A stretch of DNA of 64,000 bases from the NCBI RefSeq assembly GCF_012489685.1, contig NC_080046.1:59510195-59574194 (forward strand), written 5' to 3'. The notes under the pieces are model-generated. The model did not search any database. It worked only from the letters and a program-made list of their open reading frames with translations, and was not told the DNA's origin. Of this stretch, positions 37,715-50,821 are shown one piece after another; within the stretch, counting starts at the first letter, position 1, and every line of letters starts with the position of its first letter. Both the position numbers and the translations under genes were made by a program. The DNA comes from Lotus japonicus (taxonomy: Eukaryota > Streptophyta > Magnoliopsida > Fabales > Fabaceae).

Positions 37715-37912
37715 GCAAGGGGTGGCACAAGTGGTGAATGCGCATTTTTTTAAAGGATTTCACCTAGGCTTCTGGCCTGGGTTCGATCCCCTCTGAGGTA
37801 AAAAATAATACCTTTGTGGCCAGGGACATCACTACTGTATGCCGAGCCAGATTAGTCACGTGGGGCCCCTTTCCCCCGTGGAGACTGGTGGCCAAAGAAC
37901 AAAAAAAAAAAA
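37715..37912 (+). mobile_element. tRNA-derived SINE
   Basis: About 198 bp with pol III-type internal promoter: A-box-like ggtggcacaagtggtg near the start and a consensus B box ggttcgatccc (about 37780-37790), ending in a 12-13 base A run. The homologous spot beside copy 1 (about 25620-25640, ggatcc then atggagtact) lacks it, so this is a filled site. It is also in the second block copy at 50822-51020. Confidence 0.88.
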
Positions 37913-38003
37913 TGGAGTACTAATTAAAATTACTCCAAATCCTCGCCCTTTAATGCATTAAAAAAGCTTTAGGGGGGCGTTTGTTAGAAAGGTATCTTGA
38001 AAC

Positions 38004-38676
38004 TAGGGTTGTCCATAGGTCGGATTCGGTCGGCCTTTGGTTTTTGTCGGTTGAAAATCACCAAATCACCGGAACCGCCACCGTCTGATCACACCCTTCG
38101 GTAGCTTGGGTTATGGTTTGACGGATCACAGATTCATCGGTCGGACCTGTCGGTTAACACAACAGAAGGAAATAAAAAAAACAAGAGATGAAGAAGAAAG
38201 AAAGTAGAAGAAACCAAAGATAAATCTTTAACAGAATTTTTTTCATTACAAAGCTTTGATTCAAATATATAATAACAACCAAATAATATTACATATGAAA
38301 AAATTTCAACAAAATTTAAAAAACTTCAGCATAAGCCATGGAGGTTGACGAAAACACGTTAATGAGGTGAGGAGTGTCGCTGTCAACGAGTTCAAAGGCG
38401 AAGAACAACATATCGGAACATGCGACAATAGTTTCCTTCGGTTTGAGACAAGAGATGAGGCGGCATCGACGGCGGCGAATTGAAAGGATGCGATGATGGT
38501 GGGGTGCGGAGATGGAAAGGAAGAGATAATGGTGAGAAAGGATAGGACTTAGACAGAGTAGTGAGAAGAGAAGAGGAGACTCTGGTACGGTTAAGGTTTG
38601 TTGGAAGAGAGGAGAGATAGTGTCTGTCCACACTGATCCAGTTTCGGATCGAGCCGGATAAGTGTGGGCATGCCTA
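38004..38676. mobile_element. Non-autonomous hAT-like element
   Basis: 673 bp flanked by the 8-bp direct repeat cttgaaac (37996-38003 and 38677-38684). The empty site in the older copy reads cttaaaac once (about 25707). The ends are imperfect inverted repeats (tagggttgtccat / taggcatgcccac on the complement) with ggtcgg-rich subterminal words. TSD length and TAGGG-like ends point to hAT. It has no transposase; open frames inside are incidental. Confidence 0.82.
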
Positions 38677-38684
38677 CTTGAAAC

Positions 38685-40103
38685 ATTCCCTGGAATGTGA
38701 GGTTGGAAATGTAACATTTCCATATTTGGTACAAATTTTTGTGCAAAACAACATCAACTGGCAAATCAATTTTTGCGGATCATGTGAACTGGAGTTAGAT
38801 CACTTGGGCCTTGAAGGGCTCTAGGGGTCCATTCTCTGCTGTCTTATTAATTCATTTTTTTCTACCATTGATGTAACATGCATTTGATGATGATGTAGTA
38901 TGCAATTTTACTAGTAGAGCATCTATTGGGTTGCCCATTATTTAATACAAACTCTAGGTACATATAATTTCAAACTTGGAATATTTAATCAATAGTGGGA
39001 CCTTCCCATGTTTGATAAAAGTCTAAACCATCTCCAAAAGTCTAAACCTCCATATTCAAAAAAAAGAAGACCAAGACAAGACACAGTCAGAACTAGAACT
39101 GAAGATCAGCAAGTTGTACATTTAATTCCAGTTAAGCCAAGTAAGTTGAGATATATAACACATGAGCACATTCTTGTATCTTTTTTTCATACCACTTGAT
39201 TTTTTGGTGCATATGATTAATTTATTCTTAGCCTTTTTGTACGAATTGAACATTTTGAGCAAAAACTGGATAGAAAATGAGATTGTTTATGCAGCTAACT
39301 TTGAGCACCGTGCTGCTAACATAAGTTTATAAATGGAAAAGGTAGAAAGTAGGTAGCATCAGAGCACTTTTTAGACCTTAACTAAAGAATGATCATAACT
39401 GATTCTCTTTCTTTGTGTATGTGATTCCAAATTCACAAACCACTCCAAGATTTCAAATTATCAATTTGAGATCCGGCTCCACTTGAGTTAGTAAACTATC
39501 AAGTAACAAAGATGTACCATGGTGTAAGGCTGGATTTTGCTTCTAAACTCTAAAGTATAGCTGAAAAGTGAAAACTCATGCTGGATTCTGTTTTCAACTC
39601 AAGTTTCTTGTTCAGGTTCATAGCCAAAGGCCAAAAGCCTTTAAGTATTCTGCTTTAGAGTAAAACCACTCTGTGACCCCAGTTCTGTATGGTTTGCAGG
39701 AGTGGACTTAAAGAATGGTCACCAACTACAGGTAAAAATTTGCCATTAATCCTCTAGACTAAAGTTTACTTATTTTCTGCTTGTATACTTATATTCATTA
39801 TCTAAATATATGTCATCAAAACAAATCAGATGCCATGTTTCCTAGCAATTTATTTCCAATTTGTGAATCCCAGATTTCTAAGTGCATGTTTGGAAACTCT
39901 ATAATTAATTCTAAAGTCAAAATCAATTCCAGGGATAAGCTTTTCTGAGTAGCTTGTAGGTGACATAATTGATTTTATAGAAAAATAAGTTGATCCAAAC
40001 ATGTTATACGTCAACATCCATATCTTACTAGTGTTCTGCGAGGCTTGATGCTTATATCCCATCTCATCATTGACATGTGTGCAGTGTGCATTAGCTAATT
40101 ACC
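38685..40103. other. Upstream region of the MGC pseudogene (copy 2)
   Basis: Matches 25715-27427 with small indels and without the 289-bp tandem duplication. No separate gene seen. Confidence 0.6.
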
Positions 40104-41458
40104 ATGGGGTGCATTTCTTCAAAGGAAATAATTGCCAGATCAATCAGTTTCCATGAAGAGAGAAAGCATAGATCACATAGAACTGTAAACGGCATTCCAT
40201 TGCTAGAAGATTTTATCATCTCCGCAATCGGCAGTGGCAAGTACCTAACACTTGTCCGCGCTGCTAACTCAGTCTCCAACAAGCTGAACTCTAGGAGCTA
40301 TAGTGCAAACAAGTCCTCAAAACCTGCTATTGAGTCTGCCAGTTCTGAAACTGTGGAGAAGTTGGAGCTATCAGCAAAACTAGGCCAAGTAAAAGGGAAA
40401 CAATTTGAAAGTGATAACAGAAACAGGTCCAAAAGTTGGCATTATTTTCTTGAGCATATTGAGCACTCTCTTGCTCAGGAGAATTTATCTGGTTTTGAAG
40501 ATAACATGACTTGAGCTCCAAGGGTGCTGTAGGTAGCAGGAGTTTCCACACAGTGGAGGAATATGATGGTATAGTTAATAAAATTTGGTTGAACAAGTCC
40601 AATAGAGTTCAGCAACGTGGGTTTAATGAAGAAGATGATTCGGGAGGCAACATGGACATTCAGGTATCTAAATTTATATCTAATACAAAATCATCATACT
40701 GAGGAAAAGGAATTTTTTTTTAAACCACGAGTGTCCTGCTCGGGAGCCAACATGGACATTCAGGTATCTAAATTTATATCGAATAGAAACTCATCGTATT
40801 GAGCATAAGGATTTTTCTTTTTTAACCATGAGTATACTGCACTGAGGCAACCATGTTCAAGTTGGATAGTAACCACTGTTTAACGTAGTTTTATTCACAT
40901 GTACTCGAGTATTCACATGTCCTCAAATCTGACATATCTGTATTCAAGGAAATGCAACCAGAAAGCAATGAAGTTACTCCAAGTCCTAAAAGGCACATTC
41001 CAAGTTCAGGTATAAAAAATGAGGAAGTGATTGCAAGTCATAAAACAAGAGTGCTTGCTGCTCAAGGCGTAAGAAGCACCATTGAGAAGGGAAATAAGAG
41101 AAAGGCTTTAGCAAAGAGGCTAGAATCACTTAAAATCCCATCCACCATTGAATCTCCAGCCATTGCTAGTCTAAGAGAATGGCTCCCTGCAGATGGAATA
41201 TATTCTTCGGGATCCTATGTCACCCCAAAATTTGGCAGCTATTCTCTAATGAACACTAGGATTGCAAATGAATCCAGTCAGGAATCTATATTTAGCCCAG
41301 AGCTGGTATCTGCCTTTGAACAGTGCATGCAAAATCTTGATGCAGAGGAAGAAAAGATTCTGAAACAAATTTTAGAGAATGTGGAGGAAGAAAGTGATGA
41401 AAGAATTCAACCACAAGAAAGAACTCATGTCCTCAACCAGGCAGGCATAACAGGTTAA
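40104..41458 (+). pseudogene. MGC pseudogene (copy 2)
   Basis: Matches MGC gene 1 end to end. Two lesions are visible. One A is missing near 40503 (ataacatg for ataaacatg), which gives a stop a few codons later at FEDNMT. The intron acceptor cacag has become cacat (40900). Exon 1 would end at 40663, and a 100-bp tandem duplication (about 40648 and 40748) repeats the exon end and its donor. Exon 2 sequence stays open from 40952 to 41458 and ends GITG. The first 136 residues with MGCISSK could still be made. Confidence 0.88.
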
Positions 41459-42100
41459 ATCCATACTTGAAGTTGAAGGTTAGTGTTGCTAGTATACTAT
41501 TTAAGTTCTTAATGTGGATTCATTTTATTTATAAGAAAAGAGGAATAGAAAATGAAAAATGTTCTATAAAGTTGAAGGAGCAGCTTAGTTATCAGTGGCA
41601 GAACACTGAAGAGACCCAATATATTAATGAATAGTTCAAAACAATGATCAAAAGCAAAGAGTTAGAGTGCAACTTGCTGGTGTGTATAACCCTTTTATAT
41701 GAGTTCGCAAGCTTGCCAGAATATACTGTTATACTGAGTTTGTTTATTGCACAACCTTTACTCAATTTTTAAGTTCTTAGCAAACTTTTCATGCTTGCCT
41801 TTCGTTCAGATTTGAGCTCCGGAATATGCCAATTCTGTCTTATCTGTCATGTAAGTTTCAATTATCTTAGAGAATTGATAGTTTGCAAAATCAGCACAGA
41901 CAAAACAGCAAAAGAATAATGCAATACCAGAGTGAAACATGAAAGTAAAATTACTTGGAATGGGACCGATTGAAAATACCAAAAATAACAGTCACTTTCA
42001 GCAATTGTGGTTGACAGCTACATGAAAATAAAAGAAAATGCATGAGGTAAGTCATAAGTGAGCTGCCTGGGTCAGTCAAGGAGGAAACAATAACCTTAAT

Positions 42101-42575
42101 ATTTTATTTTTGAGAACAAAAGATAGCTATTATTAATAGAAGAATCTATGAGAACAACCCTCTCATAGTGGGCAAGATAGGTAATAAAGGGCTTACAAAT
42201 GTAAATAAAAACCCTACATGGCCAGCCTCATTAAAACCTCTCAAGGGAAAACCCAGTGGGAAAAAAACCCAAGAGAGGAAAAAGAGTGCTGGACCAAAAG
42301 CTAACAGCAGCAAGAGCCTAAACCAACAGACAAAACCAGCAAAACAGATAAAGTATAGTACATGAGATACGGGTTCTAGCACACTTATAAGGATTCTCTA
42401 AAATAGATAAGGTCTCTTGTAAATTCAGCTCCCCTTTTGGCCAATCTGTCTGCTTCAGAATTTGCTTCCCTATAAATATGATTTACCTTCAGACATTTCA
42501 CTTCTGCCAACCATAGGTCAATTTGATTTAAGGCGTTAATCAGTTTCCACGGTCTATTGCTTCTGTTGTTTACCC
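42101..42575 (-). mobile_element. LINE 3' fragment (RNase H end and tail)
   Basis: 475-bp insertion flanked by the 9-bp direct repeat aaccttaat (42092-42100 and 42576-42584). On the minus strand about 42402-42560 encodes an RNase H C-terminal piece (VNHIYREANSEADRLAKRG), followed by a non-coding tail with the ctctcaagggaaaacc region. Same insertion downstream of F-box copies 6 and 7; only an inner piece is seen at copy 2. Confidence 0.8.
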
Positions 42576-42585
42576 AACCTTAATC

Positions 42586-43883
42586 TTAATAAGGCGAAAC
42601 TAGACTTTGTACATAACCATGGGCACACAACCAATGTTTGTTGTCTGGAAGTTGAACATATTTCACACTATTATCTCTCAGATTATACATGGTAACATCC
42701 CAATTCTTTTTTCTGAAGAGCAATAGGATGTCACCATCTTCACCTAGGAAAATCAGCGGCCACAAGTGATGAAGCATATCATCAGCATGAAGATGTTCAT
42801 AGCTGACACTCATTACTCGAGTCCAAGACTCACGAACTCCGTACTCTCTCATTTGCCACACATCAAAATGAGTTCCTTTACGGTCTTGAAAAAGGCACAG
42901 ACAATTTCCCAAAACACTAAGATTTGTGTTAACATCACTAATATCCTTAGGCAATGACAATGCTCTATATGTCTCTTTACACATGTCAAATGAAAGAATC
43001 ACCAACGCCATCCGCTCGATATACGGAAGGTGTTGATCAGGCTGATTCAACTCGTCAACTGCTAACCAATTAAGACAGCCACCCGCAAACTGTCCATAGT
43101 TTCCCTTTAGCGAAAGTTCCAAACCAGGTTTGCTCGATATCGTTCTCCAACCGCTATCACCCATACAATAAACCATTGTCTCCCCCCATTGATGCTCTCC
43201 GGAAGACTCTGCAATCCCCACCACCTTACAAAGAGGAAATAAATAATAAAACTAATCAAAAGGATAAAAATCATAAAATCATGTTATTATAGGATTAAAA
43301 TGAATATTTCATATAACAGATTAAAATAAAATAATTTTGAACTCACCTTGTAAGTGTCACGTGAATGATCATAGCCAAATCCAAAACTCACGGTTCTGAA
43401 ATTGTAGATGGTAATGGTTGGTGACTTGTTGGACCACAAGTGCGTGGCCGGGTTCCAAAGCCGGACCCAGAACGTGTCACTGAGACAAGCAATATAACAC
43501 GGAATGTTGTGAAAACAGACCAAGCCATTACATGAGCCAGCTACGAAGTATTTACCCTTCAAACTGCACCACCCGTCTTCTTCGTCGATAATGGACGATG
43601 GATCCTCGACCAAACGACGCAAGGGGCACGGAATGTGGCAGTGGTCCTGTTCTTCCTCATAGTGGACGGGAGGACCGCTAGTGTCCCGTAGGGTGAGGAG
43701 TACGTGCTTGTTTCTGGCCGATCTGTGCAGGTGCAATTTTTCGAACGATTTGTCATCAGAGATGAGTGATTTCCATGATTTGCAAACGCACTTGAATTGC
43801 ATCAGGGTTTTCACCGGAAGCCATGATAAGATTTCTACCTGAATTTCCCATGGGAGAATGGGATCAAACTCACCAGGTTTCAT
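42586..43883 (-). CDS. F-box/FBA protein, subtype B, copy 4, mosaic gene at the duplication junction
   Basis: Exons 43883-43347 and 43224-42586, intron 122 bp, 391 residues starting MKPGEFDPILPWEIQ. F-box and FBA motifs are as in copy 2. The C-terminal part from NYGQFAGGCLNWLAVDEL to the end is identical to copy 6. The part before it, and the leader, resemble copy 2 (DSGWRTISSKPG, HYEEEQDHCHIPCPLRRL). The gene is thus a fusion of the 5' part of a copy-2-like gene and the 3' part of a copy-6-like gene. It is fully open, so probably functional as an SCF receptor. Confidence 0.9.
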
Positions 43884-44905
43884 GGTTAGAGAAACCCTAA
43901 TTTGGATTCACGTTCCCCTTTGGATTCACGATTTTATAGATCACGCTGTCTCCTTTTTTTTTTTGGTATGATCTTCTCTGTTGAAAAAAAATTGGAGTGT
44001 GTTAAATTGGTCCATTTAATATTGATTTTATTTATTAATGTGTATTTGATAATTAAAGAAGTAAGATAAAACTAAATTAATTGTTTGACTTGACCAACTT
44101 GACACTTTTGATAAGATCCATCCGCTTTTCTTATCCATTAAGATATTAATTTAATTAAAATACATAACTTGTGTTTTATTTTACAATAATTAAAATACAT
44201 AATTAGTATAATTAAAAAGACTTTATTTTAATGGTAGAAAAGTCATAATTGTTTTTTATTAATTATTATAATATCATTAAAAACCATTAAATGTCAAAAT
44301 AATGTAGTAGTTATTTTTAAAAAGTGTCACAATTGACTTTTGTTAATTATTCTAATTTCATTAATAACTATTAAATGTAATATTAATGCATTAATTATTT
44401 TCAAAAATATGAAATTATTTAATATTTAAATTACTAGTGTTTTTTTACCCGTGCGATGCACGGGGAATACGTATGTCGTATGTCGTAGATAATTAAAAAA
44501 TATTAATATGTGTATCTTAGGTTAAACTAATTTCTGACCACTATACGTTTATTATATTATTAATTAAAAGCATATTTAAGCCCAAAGTTATCTTTCCAAT
44601 GTAAAAAAAAAAAGCCCAAAGTTATTTTTGTTTTTCTATCTTTTGAAATTCCCTGCTCGGGTCATATATAACAACATCAACCAGCAAATCTATTTTCGCA
44701 AATAATATGATTGAAATTTTCAAAAAAAAAAATATGATTGAAATTAGTTTACTTGGGCCTTCAGAGACTCTAAGGCGTCCATTTTCTCCTGTCCTATTAA
44801 TTTTTTTTTCTACCATTGATGTTACATGCATTTGATGATGATCTAGTATGTAGTGTTACTAGTAGTGCATCAATTGGTTTACCCATTATTTAATTAATAT
44901 AAACT

Positions 44906-45457
44906 TTTTATTTTGTCACAAGAGAAAAATTAACAGGAAAAATAAACTAGCTAATTACATCTAAATACAACGATGCATAAACAAAAACTCTCGTATTTCT
45001 CCAACGCCACGTCCACCACATAGCTGCAACACCCAAATTAAGTGCTATTTCTGTGAGAAAGGACATCTACAAACCAGGTTTTAAAATCAATTTGCACAGC
45101 AGGGGATGGCAGGACAGCTCTAAAAGTGCTCCATATAGCAGCAATTTCACTAATAATATCTGGAGGTAAAACCGTGTAGAGACCCTCAAAATTCCATGCT
45201 CCCCCTCGCCATAAACTGGCCACTTGTAGCTGTGTATCCGAAATGTGGACGAAGGGCACACGCTCACATAATCGTCACGTCCCTAACCAATCTGCATACC
45301 AAAGAGATGAACTTCCATTACCTAACTTAGAACTGAGGTTTAAAACCAACTGCAATATGATCTTTGGCCCGAATAATGCTTTGCCAGACATAAGAATTCC
45401 CTCTCTTATATGTCCCATGCAATATCCCCTGTGAGTTTAGGTACTTTTGAGACAAAG
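44906..45457 (-). mobile_element. LINE-type remnant, duplicate
   Basis: Second-block copy of 31797-32348, effectively identical; same broken VPFVHISDTQLQ and LYTVLPPDI segments on the minus strand. Confidence 0.75.
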
Positions 45458-45586
45458 CTTTAGGTGCATATAATTTCAAACTTGGAATTTTTAATCAATA
45501 GTAGGTCCTGCCCATGTTTGATAATCAAATGATGTGTGTATTAATTAATCAATACTCAATAGTAGGTCCTGCCCATCTCCAGTAAT

Positions 45587-46100
45587 GGTTACAATTGTCC
45601 GAGCCTCTAACTCAGTCTCCAACAAATTGCACTCTAGGAGCTTTAGTTCTGACTAGTCCTCAAAACTGGCTATTGACTTTTGAGGCTGCCAATTCTGAAA
45701 CTGTGGAGAGGTTGGAGCTATCACCAAGACTAAGCGTGATAACAAAAACAGGTCCAAAAGTTTGCATTATTTTCCTGAACATATTGTGATTCCAAGTCAT
45801 AAAACAAGAATGCTTGCTGCTGAAGGGGTAAGAAGCAACATTGAAAAGGGATAAATAAGAGAAAGGCTTTGGCAAAGAGGCTAGAATCCCATCAAACATT
45901 GCTAGTCTTAGAGAATGGCTCCCTCCAGATGGAATAAATTCTCTTGGATCCTATGTCACCCCAAAATTTGGAAGCTATTCTGTAAGGACCATTAGGAATT
46001 CAAATGAATCCAATGAGGACTCTACATTTAGTCCAGAGCTGGAATCTGCCTTTGAACAGTGCATGCAAAACCTTGACTCTATAGTTGATAAGCATGAATT
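45587..46100 (+). pseudogene. MGC gene fragment, duplicate
   Basis: Second-block copy of 32478-32992, with one further base lost near 45734 (aagcgtgat versus aagcagtgat). Dead fragment without the N-terminus. Confidence 0.85.
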
Positions 46101-47780
46101 GAATAAGTAACTATATTTAGTAAAATTATGTTAAAACACTAATCATTTATAATCTAAGCATAAATGGACAAATTATTATATAAGGATGGAAAGCTAAGAG
46201 AAAAAGCTACAATTCTTATGTTGCACTTGAGTCATGTTGTGTTCGGCCTCTAGCTTGAGTTGAAGTGGATCTTGCGCTGTGTCTGATACTGCAATGAGCT
46301 CTTGAACAATGCTGCTTTTGAAGGGGATAGCTTGAGTTGTAGCCTCCAAATTGGATGAGGTTTGAATGAATGAAAAATTAACTTAACGGGCTACAACTTT
46401 CATGAAGAACTCAAGTGAAGGTCCTCACGGTCTCGTGTGCTAGTCCGAAGCTAATTGTCGTTATTGCACAATAATTCCTCACATAACTGAATGTAACTTT
46501 GTTATTTTAACTCAGAATCGAGTCTAGTCAAAAGCCACTTACTTCTATTGGGAACTCGGCCCTTGAAAGTTGAAACATAGAATAAGGACAAAGGAAACTT
46601 GGAGGACAAGCTGACCTTCTATTATAAATACTAGTGTGATAGCTTAGGACTTCGCAGCTTCTACCTCAACTTCTATTACTACTTCATCTTATTTTATTTT
46701 TCTTTGTTTTCACATGAGTTACTAAACTCCTTAGTGAATCTTAGTTTAATTTTCTTTTGTATGCATACATGAGGTTTTGTTCTTAATGCTATATTTTACC
46801 TTGTTAATGAATTTGATTTATGTTTCCTTACTCTGAGCTTTTGTGTGCTTTTGAGTTCTTACTAGTTGGGTTTGAATCATACTTTGTTCACATGAGAGAC
46901 GTTTATCTCTAGCACTGATTGGCTGCTAGCTAGTTTTGGAGATTCTATGAAATACGATTGTCTAGTATTGTGTAGTAGAGAATCACAAACTTCCAGCTCA
47001 CAATTGTGGTTGTGCGCAAGGAAGATTTGCTGCAATTGAATGATTAATACCGAAAGATTGACTATATTCAATTGATTTCTAAATCCTTTTTACATACCGC
47101 AATTGTCAACCAATTAACCCCCTTTGTTAATTGTTTTCATTGTTACTCTGTTATATTTTCAGTTTTTGTTTACACTTAACCTGCAATTGCATTAGATTAA
47201 GGGAAACTTTTACTTTGAAAGTTAATATTTGCACAGGGGAATGCATAACTGCCCTGCCTGCATATTAAGTATTGGGATAACCATTATCACACTATGCTCA
47301 TGTCCTAATCCTTTTGAACTGATCTAGTTATGATATTCTACTGTTAATTTTCTTAATTGCCACCGTTGTTCAGCATCTTTCTACCTTTAAGTAAGGGTAG
47401 ATAAATTATTTTGTAATCTCAATCACACCTTGTTATTTAAATTTTGTTTAATTTTAATTAAAAATTCTTTTATGTAAAGAAATAATTATACTTTGATAAG
47501 CATGAATTGAATATCTAACTATATTTAGTTTTCAAATTATGTGATAAAACTCATCAATTTTAATCTAAGTATTAATGGACATATTATTATAACTAGACAC
47601 CTTAATCTGTGAAGTTTGTTAGGCATAACCCTTTCAAGCACCAAAGAAGCTTAATGAATTAGCAACCGACAATAGAGTCACCAACAAATTAGTGAAGCTA
47701 AAGAACCACCAATATTAATCAACACTTGCATAATTAATCATAAATTCAGAAGTACATATTGCCAATGGAGGAGCTTAATC
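46101..47780. other. Repeat-rich intergenic segment, duplicate
   Basis: Second-block copy of 32993-34673; same contents, no gene recognised. Confidence 0.55.
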
Positions 47781-49204
47781 TTAACATGGTGACACTAGAC
47801 TTTGTACATAACCAATGACATCCGACCAAATTTTGTTGTCAGGAAGTTGAACATATTTCACACTGTTATCTCTTACAGTGTACATGATAACATCAAGATT
47901 TTCCTTTTGTATGAGCAACAGGATGTCACCGTCTTCACTCAAGCACATCAGTGGACGACACCTAAAGCCAACACATCTGAGATGTTCATAATTGACACTC
48001 ACCAATCGAGTCCAAGACTCTTGAACTCCATACTCTCTCATTTTCCACACAACAAAATGAGTTCCCTTTTGGTCATTAAAAAGACACAAACAATTGTCCA
48101 GAACCCCAAGGCATGCCCTAAGGTTAGGAAGCTGACTAGTACTCTCATTAGTACCGTCAGGCAACGACAAAGAACTATATGCCTCCTTACACATGTCAAA
48201 TGAAACAATCACAAACTTCTGGTGACATTTCAGCTCGTTAAGTGCTAACCAATTTATACAGCCACCCACAAAATGTCCATTAAGTTCCTTTAACGAAAAG
48301 GGGAAACCAGGGTCGTTCAAAATCTTTCTCCAACAACTATCAGTACCTATGCAATGAACCATTGTCTCCAATTTTGGCTCTCTACGGTTGTAATAATAAT
48401 TTGAAAGCACCACCACCTTGCAAAGAGGAAATAATAAAATTAAACCAAAAGGATCATGTATCTGTGTTGGGTAATGAAAATTATGTAATCTTTAAACTTT
48501 CATTTCATTACTCAAATTAAATTCACTTATCTTGTACCCTAATTTCCTCTCTATGATCAAAATAGTCTTCAATTCAAGGTAATTTGAAGTGGGAATTGAC
48601 TTGACCGAAAGAAACATCATATTCATATTAAAGACTAAACTTGTATTTCAAAGATTGGATTTGACATTGAATTTTAACTCACCTTGTAAGTGTCACGTGA
48701 GTCATCATACCCGAACCCAAAGTTCACGCTGTCGGCATCGTTACAAAAGGTTGGTGACTTGTTGGACCTTAAGCGCGTGGTCGGGTTCCAAAGTCGGACC
48801 CAGAACTCACCCATGATGTCAAGATCACAAAAGCCCTGCAAACAGACCAAACCATTACATGAGCCAGCGACGAGGTAATTTTCCTTCAAGGTGTAACGCC
48901 CATCTTCATCGATCGCGGGTGATGACTCTTTAAGCAAATGACGCACAGGGCACGAAATGGCGTAAGGTTCATCATATTCCAAGTAGGGAAAGGAAGACTC
49001 TAGTAAGGTGAGCAGAATGTGTTGGTGCTTGTTTTTTGGCGATCTCTTCAAGTGTAGTGTCATGAAGTCTCTGTCTTCGGAGATGAGTGATTTCCATGAC
49101 TTTGAAACACGCCTTAATTGCATGAGGGTCTCCACGGGAAGCCATGACAAGATTTCTATCAGGAGTTCGAAAGGAAGAACAGGTACAAGGTCAACAATTG
49201 CCAT
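47781..49204 (-). CDS. F-box/FBA protein, subtype A, copy 5
   Basis: Exons 49204-48683 and 48416-47781, 385 residues, protein identical to copy 3 as far as can be read. Being in the recent duplicate block, it has had no time to diverge; function as for copy 3. Divergent from the MGC pseudogene at 53212. Confidence 0.9.
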
Positions 49205-49381
49205 GGTTGTGAGAAGAAAATTTATTGAATCAAAGAGACTCACAAATTATGTGCCCAATGAATTTGAATTTTTCGATATACGAAACCCTAATATTTACGT
49301 TCCACTTTGGATACCCAACCTTCTTGATTTTATAGTATCCTCAGTTTCCTTTTCTTATTCATTAAACTATATCTATGTATA

Positions 49382-50797
49382 TAAGTAAAATTGACTTGAC
49401 ATATTCATTAGTAACAAAATTAATTAGTTATTAATAAATTTTTATATATGATTCATTATATTACATAATAATTGTAAAAAAATTAATTTGTAATATATAT
49501 AATTTTAATTCTTAATCACAAATTGGGAAAAAAAATAATAACAATAATAACAGATATAGTAAAATTGACTTGACATTTGAATTAATAAAATAATATTTAG
49601 TTATTAATAATCTTCAATATTATTCATTCAATTAACTACTAATTGTAAAAAAATTCAATTTCTCATATTTAGAATTAAATAATAATTCTATTTTATTATT
49701 AATCATTAATCACTACTTGAGGAAAACTTTCAAAAAATAATAATACCACTACTTGAATATTTTTTACATTAATAACAATATGAATTAGGTAATAATAACA
49801 TTTTTATATTAATTACTAATTGTGAGAATTTTCAATTCTCATATATAAAATAAATATAAATATTATTTAATTTTAATTATTAATCACATTTTAAGGAACT
49901 TTTAAAGAATAAAATAAAACAAATTATTATTTTGTACATATAAAATATACTAAGTATTAAAATTGACTTCACCTATACATTAATAACAATATTAATTAGT
50001 CATTATAATAACTACTAATTCTATAAGTGTCAATTTCTGAACATATTTAAAAGTAACTATGATTAAGATTTGAAAGAATATTAATATTATTTTAATTATT
50101 AATGACAACTTGAGAAAAAATTTAAGAATAATAATAAGTAAAGTCAAATTGAATTCAAATTTAAACTAATAAAAATATTATTTAGATAATAATAATATTC
50201 TATATTTTTCATTCAATTAATTAATAATTGTAAAAAAATTCAATTTCTCATATTTAGAATTAAATAATAATAATATTTTAATTTTTTTCATTAATCACTA
50301 TTTGAGATTTTTTAAATAATAATAATAAAAATAAGTTAAATTGAATTGACTTTAAAATTAATAACAATATGAATTAGATGTTAATAATACTTTATCTTAA
50401 TTACTAATTTTGTCAATTTTCAATTCTCATAATAAAAATAAATATTAATATTATTTAAATTTAATTATTACTCACATTTTCAGGAATTTAAGTTGACATG
50501 ACCTCCACATTAATGAAAATATTAATAATCTTTTATATTAATTTTGAATGTAAGACTTTTAAATTTCTCATATTTAAAGTTAAGTATTAACATTATTTAA
50601 TTTATTATTGTTAATCATCATATCTTGAAGAATTTATTGTTTTAATAATAATAATAATAAGTGAAATTGACTTGACCTTTACATTTATAACAAATATTGA
50701 TTAGTTATTAATAATCTTTTTTAGTAATTACTCATTGTAAAACTTTTCAATTTCAAATAGATTATGCATAAACAAAATTCAGATATTTTAATATTAA
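49382..50797. repeat. AT-rich degenerate tandem array, duplicate
   Basis: Second-block copy of 36275-37690 with the same eight units. Confidence 0.75.
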
Positions 50798-50821
50798 GAT
50801 TATATGTATGAGGAGGGATCC

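Larger units (their letters stand above)
30743..43105. repeat. Segmental tandem duplication, copy 1 (about 12.36 kb)
   Basis: Near-identical to 43853-56213, offset about 13,108 bp with only a handful of single-base or homopolymer differences seen (for example near 32395, 32624 and 33172). It contains an F-box leader, a LINE remnant, an MGC fragment, F-box copy 3, the AT array, SINE, hAT-like element, an MGC pseudogene and the 3' half of F-box copy 4. Confidence 0.93.

Noticed and set aside
37780..37790. tRNA-like B box as a tRNA gene
   Set aside because: No cloverleaf can be completed and an A tail follows; it fits a SINE better.
38316..38723. 135-codon minus-strand open frame
   Set aside because: Lies inside and across the edge of the hAT-like element; composition is low-complexity and its reading changes at the target duplication.
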